Positions 16,360 to 25,015 of a DNA stretch of 45,390 bases are shown here, in pieces. The translations under genes and the position numbers were made by a program. Origin of the DNA: Clostridia bacterium (GTDB lineage: Bacteria > Bacillota > Clostridia > Oscillospirales > Acutalibacteraceae). Under the pieces are notes generated by a model. It did no database searches. It was not told the origin of the DNA and was given only the letters and a program-made list of their open reading frames with translations. The stretch is taken from contig JAGAMK010000035.1 in the NCBI GenBank assembly GCA_017624735.1, positions 1 to 45,390 of the forward strand. Reading direction: 5' to 3'. The stretch's first letter is position 1, and each line of letters starts with the position of its first letter.

Positions 16360-17532
16360 ATGAAAAAATATCTTTCTATGCTTTTAGCATTGGTTTTAGT
16401 TGTGACTGCAGTTCCTTTTACTGCTATTAACGCTTCCGCAGCAGAGACATTGTATATGGGCGACGCTGACGGTAACGGTAAAGTTACAGCTATGGATGCT
16501 CGTACAGTTTTGCAGGTTGTTGGCGGACTCAAAGTTGTTGAGCCTGATGTACTTGCTCGTGTTGACATGAACGGTGACGGTAATCTCAGTGCAATTGATG
16601 CTCGTTGGATTCTTCAGACAGCAGCAGGAAGCCGTGAACTTGTTCCGGCAACAAAAGAGCCAACTACTCAGGAACAGCTTAACGATATTCTTCACAGATT
16701 TGGTTATGTGTATGATGCTGAACAGAATATTTTCTATACACATCTTAATCCATGGCAGAGATATTTCGGTTTCACAGACCTTTATGACAATGCTGCAGCA
16801 TATACAATGATGTGGTATATGACACTCAAAATTGACTTCGAATACAACGACCTTCTTTGGAGACTCCAATGGTGGAAGGGTCAGTACGGTGTTCTTGAAG
16901 GTGCCGAATTAGGTGTTTATACAAAGAAACCTGAAAATGTAAATTCACCATTCTATAAATGTGCAGAAGATGAGCATCTTCTTGAAATGTATTTCGAATA
17001 CTATCATACAGCAGCTGATTATAATAATGCTAATCCTCTCTTCACAAGATATGAGCAAGAACATTGGTGGCTTACAGGATTTAAGTTCGGTGTTTGTGAC
17101 CCTGAAAAGAACGTTCTTAAAGCATATGTTATAGCTTGGGATGAGGAAATGGCTGACGGTATCGAAGAAGGCCTTAAAAATGTTACTGATAAGAACGGCA
17201 ACAAGAATGGTTTCGTAGAATACAAATCATGGATGCCATCAATTCTTCAGGGTAACAATTTCTACATTAGAGAAGAGCTTGATGATGGACGTGTTAAGTT
17301 CACAGTTGTTTGGAAAGATGCTGGTTATCTTAACTATGGTGACCCAGAAAATCCAGAAGGCGGCGAGACCCCGGATGAACCTGAAACTCCTGACGAACCT
17401 GACGTTCCAGTAGAACCAGATGTTCCAGAAGTTCCAGAGACTCCAGATGAACCTGAAGTTCCAGCAGAGCCTGAAGTTCCAGCAGAGCCTGAAACACCTG
17501 ACGTTCCTGAAGAAAACGGAACAGAAGAATAA
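16360..17532 (+). CDS. Secreted dockerin protein with DUF4474-like domain
   Basis: This is a 390-residue secreted protein. Signal peptide 1-27; then a type I dockerin-like module with two calcium-binding loops, GDADGNGKVTAMDA (34-47) and DMNGDGNLSAIDA (69-81), each followed by a helix; then a domain of about 220 residues (LNPWQRYFGFTDLYD, WRLQWWKGQYG, EHWWLTGFKFG) that I recognise as DUF4474-like. The last 60 residues are a repeated acidic Pro/Glu/Val/Asp tail (units like EPEVPAEPETPDVP). A dockerin would normally dock to a cohesin on a scaffoldin; none is in this window, and an N-terminal position is less usual. DUF4474 has no known function. Monocistronic. Confidence 0.85.
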   Translation: MKKYLSMLLALVLVVTAVPFTAINASAAETLYMGDADGNGKVTAMDARTVLQVVGGLKVVEPDVLARVDMNGDGNLSAIDARWILQTAAGSRELVPATKEPTTQEQLNDILHRFGYVYDAEQNIFYTHLNPWQRYFGFTDLYDNAAAYTMMWYMTLKIDFEYNDLLWRLQWWKGQYGVLEGAELGVYTKKPENVNSPFYKCAEDEHLLEMYFEYYHTAADYNNANPLFTRYEQEHWWLTGFKFGVCDPEKNVLKAYVIAWDEEMADGIEEGLKNVTDKNGNKNGFVEYKSWMPSILQGNNFYIREELDDGRVKFTVVWKDAGYLNYGDPENPEGGETPDEPETPDEPDVPVEPDVPEVPETPDEPEVPAEPEVPAEPETPDVPEENGTEE

Positions 17533-17549
17533 AAATTAAGTGGTAGGAA

Positions 17550-17586
17550 TTGCGAGACTTCTTTGAGAGAGGTCTCGCAGTTTTAT
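17550..17586 (+). terminator. Terminator after dockerin gene
   Basis: TGCGAGAC pairs with GTCTCGCA (17551-17558/17572-17579) and is followed by GTTTTATT. Confidence 0.8.
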
Positions 17587-17751
17587 TCGCCAAAAGGCGA
17601 GTGTTATTGCTACGCAGTTCTATTATGCTTAAAGCATAGTGATATTCGGTTACACGAGTTTTCTGGTGAATAAAATATCACTACGAACAAAGTGAGTAAT
17701 ATCACTTTCACATAGTGAAAATATCACTCTGTGCATTAGCACAGAATATCG
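17586..17751. repeat. Mosaic of small hairpins joined by AATATCACT
   Basis: There is no gene in 17533-17910. AATATCACT or its close variant recurs at 17674, 17698, 17720 and 17745, spaced 22-25 bp, and once inverted at 17638-17646. Between the copies sit different short palindromes: ATGCTT-A-AAGCAT, CACTTTCACATAGTGAA, CTGTGCATTAGCACAG, and upstream CGCC-AAAA-GGCG. The link is conserved while each hairpin differs, unlike CRISPR or simple tandem repeats. Confidence 0.65.
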
Positions 17752-17835
17752 TTTGTTTTTCTTTTTTATTGTAAAAGAGTTCAAAGGCATTTGTACTTAC
17801 AAATTTGGAGCAAGTTATATCTGTTAAACAAAAGC

Positions 17836-17866
17836 AAAACCTCGATTGAATTCAATCGAGGTTTTT
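17836..17866. terminator. Perfect palindromic bidirectional terminator
   Basis: AAAACCTCGATTGAA is followed directly by its exact complement TTCAATCGAGGTTTT. T-runs are available on both strands; it lies downstream of the minus-strand gene ending at 17911. Confidence 0.85.
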
Positions 17867-17910
17867 AATCATTATAAGGAGTAGATTGATTAACTCTCCA
17901 TTTTTATTTT

Positions 17911-18555
17911 TTAAAGCTTTGAGAAACCGTGACAGTTAATTAAAGCATCCAACTTTTTGCCTTCTTTACAGAGTGGGCATTCGTGAGCAGGACAGCTGAA
18001 ATAGTCAGGTAAATCCTTTGGATTGAAAACGGAGTTGACTTCAAGGTCAGCACATTTTTCAGATGTTGCGAAGATGGATGCAATACCAACAACCTCGCCA
18101 CCGTAATATTTAATTGCCTCAATAGCAGATTTTGCTGTGTTACCTGATGCTACTGAAACAGCAGTAATCAATACATGCTTACCTTTAATCATTGGAACAA
18201 TATTGTCTCTGAAAATAATCTGTGAGCCGTTTATAATTTCAGGTGTAACAATATAAATTGTCTGATGAGCGTTAATATTTACATAATCGGTTTTTGTAAG
18301 CTCATCGGCAACGCAAGTTGCAATAACTTCTGTTCCGTCAAGACAAAGAATTGTATCAATTATCTGGTTGCTGTACTTGTGGTTTTTGCAGATTTCCTGT
18401 GCAACTGCTTTTGCTTCTGAAAGACGAGATTTCTGTGCAGCAACGTCAATATAATAGTTACTGTGTGCACTGCTTGTTGCAAAATGTCCTTTAGCAACAC
18501 GAAGAACAAGATTCTTCTGGTGAGTTTTGATTTTCGCAATATTTGTAGTTGGCAT
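17911..18555 (-). CDS. Orotate-phosphoribosyltransferase-like protein
   Basis: This is a 214-residue cytosolic phosphoribosyltransferase-fold protein. KHVLITAVSVASGNTAKSAIEAIKYYGG occupies the place of the PRPP-binding loop, and INAHQTIYIVTPE and FRDNIVPMI recall Clostridia proteins annotated as orotate phosphoribosyltransferase. The acidic pair normally preceding the PRPP loop is missing here (TAVS), so true OPRT activity is uncertain. The C-terminus has four closely placed Cys, including CPAHECPLCK. The ATG at 18555 follows AGGGGG; the 50-residue upstream extension of the frame is hydrophobic, has no ribosome site and is rejected. No other pyrimidine gene is nearby. Confidence 0.72.
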   Translation of the reverse strand: MPTTNIAKIKTHQKNLVLRVAKGHFATSSAHSNYYIDVAAQKSRLSEAKAVAQEICKNHKYSNQIIDTILCLDGTEVIATCVADELTKTDYVNINAHQTIYIVTPEIINGSQIIFRDNIVPMIKGKHVLITAVSVASGNTAKSAIEAIKYYGGEVVGIASIFATSEKCADLEVNSVFNPKDLPDYFSCPAHECPLCKEGKKLDALINCHGFSKL

Positions 18556-18730
18556 AAAGTATCCCCCTATGTTCTTTAATAATATAATTTTATTATAAAC
18601 AAAAGCAGAATTCAAGAAAAACTTGTATGCGTATATGTAGAAAAAAAGAGCGAAAATACAGTAAAAATGCCGATAAAATGTCAAGCGTAACACTTTCCCA
18701 AGCAAAGAAGAACATAAACTAACTATCCTT

Positions 18731-20545
18731 TTAGCCCTTAACCGTCAACAAAATACCATTAGAAAGATTTTCGCACTCACACTCATAGAATTGCATTATT
18801 TGTTTTGCATAATATTCTGCTCGTTTTTGGTTTATTATATGACCTGAGGAGACCCCAGTAGGAATAAGTACATTTCCTATATAAATGTACTTTGGCAGTT
18901 TTTCAGGATGTTCATTGTAATAATCTCTTAGTCTGCTAAGTTCCAAGACAGGTTGCCAAGCAGAATAAGTAGCAAACGGACGTTCTATATATAAATACAT
19001 CCAACTGAATTCCGAAATAATCAATACTGGGTCATCAGCATTTGTGCGTGACTTGATTATATCTAAATCATCCATCATGGAAATATTTCTATTATAATTT
19101 TGTTCTTCCAACAAAAGTCCTGCATACGGTCCACTTTCCAATTCCTTGTATTCTGCTATATTTACAGTTCTTCCAATTAAATATATACAGCCTTGAAAAA
19201 CCAGTTGCAGACATATTCCTGTACACAGCAATCCTTGGCAAACTTTACGCAGATTTTTAACTGTATTTTCATTAGGAGTTAATTCAGCAATAAAATCCTT
19301 CATGAAAAATACACCTGCAATATTGCTGATGGTCATTACCCACATAGTTGATAAATGCATACCAGATGCCAAGTATTGAATTACGTTAGCAACAAGTCCT
19401 GGAAGCCACATACAATAAAACAGTTTCTTGTTTTTATTTTCTGTCAATATGTAGCATACAGTTGAAACAATTATAAGGGGTAGGGCTATTGCAAGACAAC
19501 GAGAGTTTTTCACGGAACTAATTGTTATGCTGATAATATAGAAAGTCGCAAGTATAAATGAAAAAAATATATAAAATAATTTATGAGTAGAATTTTTTCT
19601 TTTTTTATCAATAAGTAGAACTGTGTAAAAAACAGGTAACAAAAATGGTAGATTAAAGCTTATGGTGTTGAAACACTGTAAAGTGAACCCTAACTTCTCA
19701 ATAAATGACTCCAATGGTGTACGGAAAATATCGTGACCACGATCTTCAAGAAAATACGGAATGTTGTATAACAGTTTAATGAATGTTCCACCTGTAGCAT
19801 AGAAAAACACTATACTTATAGTTGCGATAATACAAATTCCTACAAAGAACATGCAAAAAGCATTTTTGCCAAAGTATTTATTAAGGATTTCACACTTTTG
19901 TGTCAGTTTATAAGCTTCATCTTCAGAAAGAGTTACAAGCTTTTTATTATATTTTTTTGCTTTGACACGCCAAATAATACAGGCAAGGATATATACTCCA
20001 AAGAGCATACATTCAAAAGGATTGTTTACACAGCAACAACCAAAACAAAAACCTGCGAAAATATATAAGAGTCTGTTCTCATTTGTATAAATCATAACCA
20101 ACGTAATTGTCAGTAATAACAGGAAAATGGATAGTAATGAGTGGTGGTTAGGACTTAGAAACCGAAGGGGTACTTGCGTGTAGAACATCAAAGCTGCTGC
20201 CACAGCCCATATTTTATTTTTTCTGAAAAAAGCATATATCCCAACAGTAACTGTTGTGTGAATTACAAGATAAAAATATCTTAAAAACAGAATAATACCC
20301 TCAGTTGAGTTTTTGATTGATAACCAGATACGAACAGGAAGATATAAAAATAAAGAGGAAAATTGAGTTAAATGCCATTCATCAATGGCAAGACTGTCAC
20401 CTTTTATGATACGAAGAGAAATCGTGGGGTGAAATGTTTCATCGGCAAAATGGTCGGCACTGTAAATGCAGGCGAGATGCAACAAAAGTCCACCAATCAA
20501 TGCAACAATGAAAATAAAGTCTGATTTCTGTATTTTTTTTAACAT
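18731..20545 (-). CDS. Large polytopic membrane protein, GT-C glycosyltransferase-like
   Basis: This is a 604-residue protein with about eleven to thirteen hydrophobic helices. The first extracellular loop has ADETFHPTISLRIIKG: an acidic pair right after helix 1 is where GT-C lipid-linked glycosyltransferases (ArnT, mannosyl- and arabinosyltransferase types) have their catalytic acid. The C-terminal soluble part (about 510-604; NADDPVLIISEFSWMYLYIERP) resembles the periplasmic tail of such enzymes. It follows the UbiA-like prenyltransferase gene by 21 bp, so the two likely share a pathway in which a polyprenyl-phospho-pentose is made and used. GGGGGG precedes the ATG. The enzyme class is inference from topology and context; no family is firmly recognised. 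Confidence 0.7.
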   Translation of the reverse strand: MLKKIQKSDFIFIVALIGGLLLHLACIYSADHFADETFHPTISLRIIKGDSLAIDEWHLTQFSSLFLYLPVRIWLSIKNSTEGIILFLRYFYLVIHTTVTVGIYAFFRKNKIWAVAAALMFYTQVPLRFLSPNHHSLLSIFLLLLTITLVMIYTNENRLLYIFAGFCFGCCCVNNPFECMLFGVYILACIIWRVKAKKYNKKLVTLSEDEAYKLTQKCEILNKYFGKNAFCMFFVGICIIATISIVFFYATGGTFIKLLYNIPYFLEDRGHDIFRTPLESFIEKLGFTLQCFNTISFNLPFLLPVFYTVLLIDKKRKNSTHKLFYIFFSFILATFYIISITISSVKNSRCLAIALPLIIVSTVCYILTENKNKKLFYCMWLPGLVANVIQYLASGMHLSTMWVMTISNIAGVFFMKDFIAELTPNENTVKNLRKVCQGLLCTGICLQLVFQGCIYLIGRTVNIAEYKELESGPYAGLLLEEQNYNRNISMMDDLDIIKSRTNADDPVLIISEFSWMYLYIERPFATYSAWQPVLELSRLRDYYNEHPEKLPKYIYIGNVLIPTGVSSGHIINQKRAEYYAKQIMQFYECECENLSNGILLTVKG

Positions 20546-20566
20546 ATGTGATGCCCCCCATCATTT

Positions 20567-21436
20567 TTAAAATATATAGATTATTCCAATTACTGCTATA
20601 CCATATAAGGCAATCAGCACAAGCAAAAATTTATTTTTGAAAATAATATCGATTGGGTCATCTTCGCTGTATTTTTCCACAGTTAAGCTATATGTAATAC
20701 AAATAAGGATGACCAATGGGACTGTCCAAATCAACGCATTATTGCCAAAGTTTTCGATAGTTGATGTATCCACACTCCAAAGGGAATAGAAGACTATAGT
20801 GAGTGCTGAACAAACATACATATTTTTATCAAGAAAGTTGTAATTGTAAAAACTTAAAACAGAGCGGGTTTCATTGTTTTCGGCAATAACTAACTCGTTT
20901 CGTCTTTTTCCAAAGCCTATGTAAAAAGAAATAGCAATAACAGTTAAGTAAAGCCACTTTGAGACTTCAATATCAAGTATTGCAGAACCGTAAAAAACCC
21001 GAATTAAAAACCCTGATGCTATAATTGTAACGTCCAAAATTGGGATTTGTTTAAGTTTGATACTATAAAGGATATTCAGAACAAAATATATTAAAAGGAG
21101 GCTCCAACTCAATGGATTTGCACCACAGGCAAAATGATTTGTTGCGATACAAATTATAAGTAAAAAGGCCATAATTTTTATTGCGGATTTACGAGAAATA
21201 CTTCCATTTGCAATTGGGCGATTGCGTTTTTCAGGATGTAACTTATCGCGTCTTACATCACATAAATCATTAAAAATATAAACAGCAGATGAAAGCATAC
21301 AAAATGAGATTAAACCAAACAGCACACTTGGCAAAGAAGACAAGTCAAACAGTTGCTTACTGAATATAGCGGGTACCAATATGAGTGCATTTTTTATGTA
21401 GTTTTTAATTCGTAGAAGTTTAATATGCTTTTTCAT
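20567..21436 (-). CDS. UbiA-family prenyltransferase, decaprenyl-phosphate phosphoribosyltransferase-like
   Basis: This 289-residue membrane protein has about eight to nine helices. The first Asp-rich motif NDLCDVRRDKLHPEKRNRP (56-74) and the second region (YSIKLKQIPILDVTIIASGF) match the DPPR synthase branch (Rv3806c/UbiA type), where the HPxKRxRPIAxG segment is characteristic. Such enzymes transfer 5-phosphoribose from PRPP to a polyprenyl phosphate, the first step toward lipid-linked arabinofuranose or ribofuranose donors. Bacteria outside the mycolata also use it for cell-surface glycans. The GT-C-like gene follows 21 bp later. The epimerase genes (dprE1/dprE2) are not in the window, so a ribose-type donor is possible. 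Confidence 0.82.
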   Translation of the reverse strand: MKKHIKLLRIKNYIKNALILVPAIFSKQLFDLSSLPSVLFGLISFCMLSSAVYIFNDLCDVRRDKLHPEKRNRPIANGSISRKSAIKIMAFLLIICIATNHFACGANPLSWSLLLIYFVLNILYSIKLKQIPILDVTIIASGFLIRVFYGSAILDIEVSKWLYLTVIAISFYIGFGKRRNELVIAENNETRSVLSFYNYNFLDKNMYVCSALTIVFYSLWSVDTSTIENFGNNALIWTVPLVILICITYSLTVEKYSEDDPIDIIFKNKFLLVLIALYGIAVIGIIYIF

Positions 21437-21508
21437 ATATAAGTCCTCTGGTTAGCTTTTTTTGTTGACATTCTGCAAATTAAGAAAACATCATCATTTT
21501 CAAAGGGA

Positions 21509-21538
21509 AAGTTATGTATGTTGTTTTCAACATAACTT
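21509..21538. repeat. Inverted repeat upstream of the UbiA-like gene
   Basis: AAGTTA...TGTTG-TTTT-CAACA-TAACTT forms a hairpin with a 4-nt bulge. It lies 72 bp upstream of the start codon at 21436, so it may be an operator or leader hairpin. The rest of 21437-21620 shows no gene. Confidence 0.45.
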
Positions 21539-21623
21539 GATTGTATCTTGAAATTTTCAGTAAATGAACTACACATTTAATGAAAAGTATCTAATTGTAC
21601 AATAACTTAAAGTTTTTTTGTGC

Positions 21624-21653
21624 AAAAAAAAGTGCGCAGCAAAAGCTACGCAC
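21624..21653 (-). terminator. Strong minus-strand intrinsic terminator
   Basis: On the minus strand GTGCGTAGC-TTTT-GCTGCGCAC (nine pairs, one G-T) is followed by eight Ts (plus-strand A-run 21624-21631). It ends a transcript coming from higher coordinates, about 190 bp before the UbiA-like start. Confidence 0.85.
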
Positions 21654-21789
21654 ATAAAACGCACAACTCTGCTGACGCGACTCAGTATTACACCTATTTT
21701 CAAGTATGCAAAAATAGAGCATGCATTTTTAACATATAAAAATGCCTACTTGTAAATAGGTAAAATATTCAACTGAGTCGCAGTTTTAG
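21624..21789 (-). ncRNA. Candidate structured RNA, unknown family
   Basis: Three nested helices are visible. The outer has ten pairs, GCGACTCAGT (21677-21686) with ACTGAGTCGC (21772-21781). The middle pairs ACCTATTT-T-CAAGTA (21692-21706) with TACTTG-T-AAATAGGT (21747-21761), fourteen pairs with one mismatch. The inner pairs GCATTTTT (21723-21730) with AAAAATGC (21738-21745). A third copy of the inner sequence, GCAAAAAT at 21708-21715, could compete. On the minus strand the structure ends in the terminator at 21624-21653. A TATAAT-like -10 at 21801-21796 lacks a well-spaced -35; TTGACT (21817-21812) pairs at 18 bp with a weak TAGACT. It could be an independent RNA of about 165 nt, or the 3' UTR of the deacetylase operon. 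Confidence 0.5.
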
Positions 21790-21847
21790 TCTAACATTAT
21801 ATTGTGCAAAAAGTCAAGAAATATTATGAAAAAATCTAAATTCTATT

Positions 21848-22606
21848 TTATTTATTTTTTATCTGCCTTCCTGTGTGGTCAAGGGTATAATTGTCTTTGT
21901 AGATTAAATCATTAACTGAAACGAAGGAATAACCTTGTTTTGAAAGTTCTGTAAGAGTTTTGTCAAGGGCAGGGGCGGTGTTTTCCACTCCGTTATGAAA
22001 AAGGATTATGGAGCCATTTTTAGTGCCTTTCACAACACGGTTTACGATTTCGTCAACTGATATCTTGGTATAGTCAAGGCTATCGCAATCCCATTGGATA
22101 GTATGCATTCCAAGGTCTTTTGCAACTTCAAGGCTTTGAGTTGTGTAGTCACCCGATGGTGCACGTACAAGTGTTACTTTTTGTCCCGTGATAGTTTCAA
22201 GCTTCTTGTTGCAGTTTTCGATTTCTTCCTTGATTTCGTTTCTTGAACATTTTGAAAATGCCTTGTGAGTGTCCGAATGGTTTGCTATTGTGTGTCCTGC
22301 ATCGTAAAAAGCCTTTACACTTTCGGGGAACTTCTCTGCCCAGTCACCAACAATGAAAAAAGTGGCTTTTGCATTGTGCTTTTTGAGTATCTCAATGAGT
22401 TGCTCTGTATCCTGATTTGTCCATGCTGCATCAAAGGTAATTGCAACTTTTTTCTCATTTGTTTCAACCGAGTAAATCGGCAGTTTTTTCTGACTGACTG
22501 ATGCCCAAGCGTAATTGCCCATTAAAAGTCCGAAAATTATTGAGATGGCTAAGATTATTGAAAGCACACCTGTAAGTTTGCGTAATGTAAGAGTTTTAAA
22601 CCACAT
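21848..22606 (-). CDS. Polysaccharide deacetylase (NodB/CE4 domain)
   Basis: This is a 252-residue protein with an N-terminal membrane anchor (about 11-33) and an extracytoplasmic CE4 domain. ITFDAAW carries Asp59; the metal-binding aspartate that usually follows is Ala60, as in some Clostridia and PdaB-like members. NHSDTH gives metal ligands His110 and His114; RAPSGDYT is motif 3, and IQWDCDSLDY and ILFHNG complete the barrel. It probably removes N-acetyl groups from peptidoglycan or another wall glycan. The ATG at 22606 follows GGGAGGG, whereas the frame extension to 22642 runs through a terminator hairpin. Last gene of the probable LCP operon, with unusual control at its start. Confidence 0.87.
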   Translation of the reverse strand: MWFKTLTLRKLTGVLSIILAISIIFGLLMGNYAWASVSQKKLPIYSVETNEKKVAITFDAAWTNQDTEQLIEILKKHNAKATFFIVGDWAEKFPESVKAFYDAGHTIANHSDTHKAFSKCSRNEIKEEIENCNKKLETITGQKVTLVRAPSGDYTTQSLEVAKDLGMHTIQWDCDSLDYTKISVDEIVNRVVKGTKNGSIILFHNGVENTAPALDKTLTELSKQGYSFVSVNDLIYKDNYTLDHTGRQIKNK

Positions 22607-22639
22607 AAAAAATCCCTCCCGTAGAATATACGAGAGGGA
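22607..22639 (-). terminator. Intrinsic terminator that also buries the deacetylase ribosome site
   Basis: On the minus strand TCCCTCTCGTA (22639-22629) pairs with TACGGGAGGGA (22623-22613), eleven pairs with one G-T and a five-base loop. Six Ts follow and the ATG of the deacetylase comes immediately after. The ribosome site GGGAGGG is wholly within the 3' arm. Confidence 0.85.
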
Positions 22640-22658
22640 CAATTTTTATTATGAATAA

Positions 22659-23438
22659 TTATTTCATATTACCTGCTCTGATTTCAGCAATTTCGTTTTC
22701 GATGAACTGCTCAAGTGTTGGTTGTTCTTCCATTTGCTTTTTAAGTGTTTTACCAACAACAACATTCATTACAACGTTTACGATGAAGAGTACACAACCT
22801 ACAATAAAGCCGAAGCCTAAACTGCATTCTGTGATGATTCCGCCACCAAGTGCAGTGCAAGCAGATGTAAACTGAATAAAGAATACGGATGCCACACCCC
22901 AGCAGATTGTTGCAAGAACATTAAGAACGATGTTGAATTTGTATTTCAACTTGATACCCGCAAGGAGAAGTACAAAGAAATTGAGAACACCAAAAACAAC
23001 GGCAAGAAGTAAAAGCACACAAGCGATTACAACCATTATTGCAGCCTTGCCCAACACTTCGCCACCCATAAGAGCAATTACACTGCCAATATCTGTTTTA
23101 AGAAGGTAGTTAAGTACAAATGTAAGGAATGAAACTGATTCTTCACCCTGATAGAAAGGAAGATTGAGCTTGAAATTATAAAGAGGGAGAAGAAGCGCAA
23201 GGAGAGGAACAAAAGTAAGCACAAGACGCGCAATACGAAGTTTTGACCCTACAACTGCAGATTTAAAGTTTCCAAAATTATAGTGGAATTTTGCAAATGC
23301 GTGTTCTGCAAAATCCGCGTCGTCAGATAAACGTTTTTCCCATTGATGGTTTGGTATATTAGCACCACATTCAGGACATTCTGCTTTGAATTCCCACAAT
23401 TTTAAGGTGCGTCCACATGAAGGACATTTTGCTGCCAT
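22659..23438 (-). CDS. Zinc-ribbon membrane protein, function unknown
   Basis: This is a 259-residue protein. CPSCGRTL and AECPECGANIP near the N-terminus form a CPxC...CPxC zinc ribbon. After a charged linker, four hydrophobic helices follow (about 67-90, 125-155, 165-190 and 195-235), with a charged C-terminal tail. The zinc ribbon should face the cytosol. No named family recognised. It lies 50 bp after the GH51 gene and before the deacetylase on the same strand; the terminator between it and the deacetylase may end most transcripts. Confidence 0.75.
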   Translation of the reverse strand: MAAKCPSCGRTLKLWEFKAECPECGANIPNHQWEKRLSDDADFAEHAFAKFHYNFGNFKSAVVGSKLRIARLVLTFVPLLALLLPLYNFKLNLPFYQGEESVSFLTFVLNYLLKTDIGSVIALMGGEVLGKAAIMVVIACVLLLLAVVFGVLNFFVLLLAGIKLKYKFNIVLNVLATICWGVASVFFIQFTSACTALGGGIITECSLGFGFIVGCVLFIVNVVMNVVVGKTLKKQMEEQPTLEQFIENEIAEIRAGNMK

Positions 23439-23488
23439 AAAATCACTCTTTCGTTTTAAGATAAAAGTCTTTTGTTATTGTACTACAA

Positions 23489-25009
<1,521 letters not shown>

Positions 25010-25015
25010 TTATTG

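Noticed and set aside
17674-17751. Possible CRISPR-like array because of 22-25 bp periodicity
   Set aside because: The repeated unit is only nine bases, the intervening segments are self-complementary hairpins, and there are no cas genes.
18556-18705. N-terminal extension of the OPRT-like protein as a signal peptide or membrane anchor
   Set aside because: A strong AGGGGG ribosome site precedes the internal ATG at 18555, the extension has no ribosome site, and the fold is cytosolic.
21624-21801. 6S RNA or known riboswitch
   Set aside because: The size suits 6S, but the mismatch pattern does not show the large central bubble, and I recognise no conserved riboswitch core.
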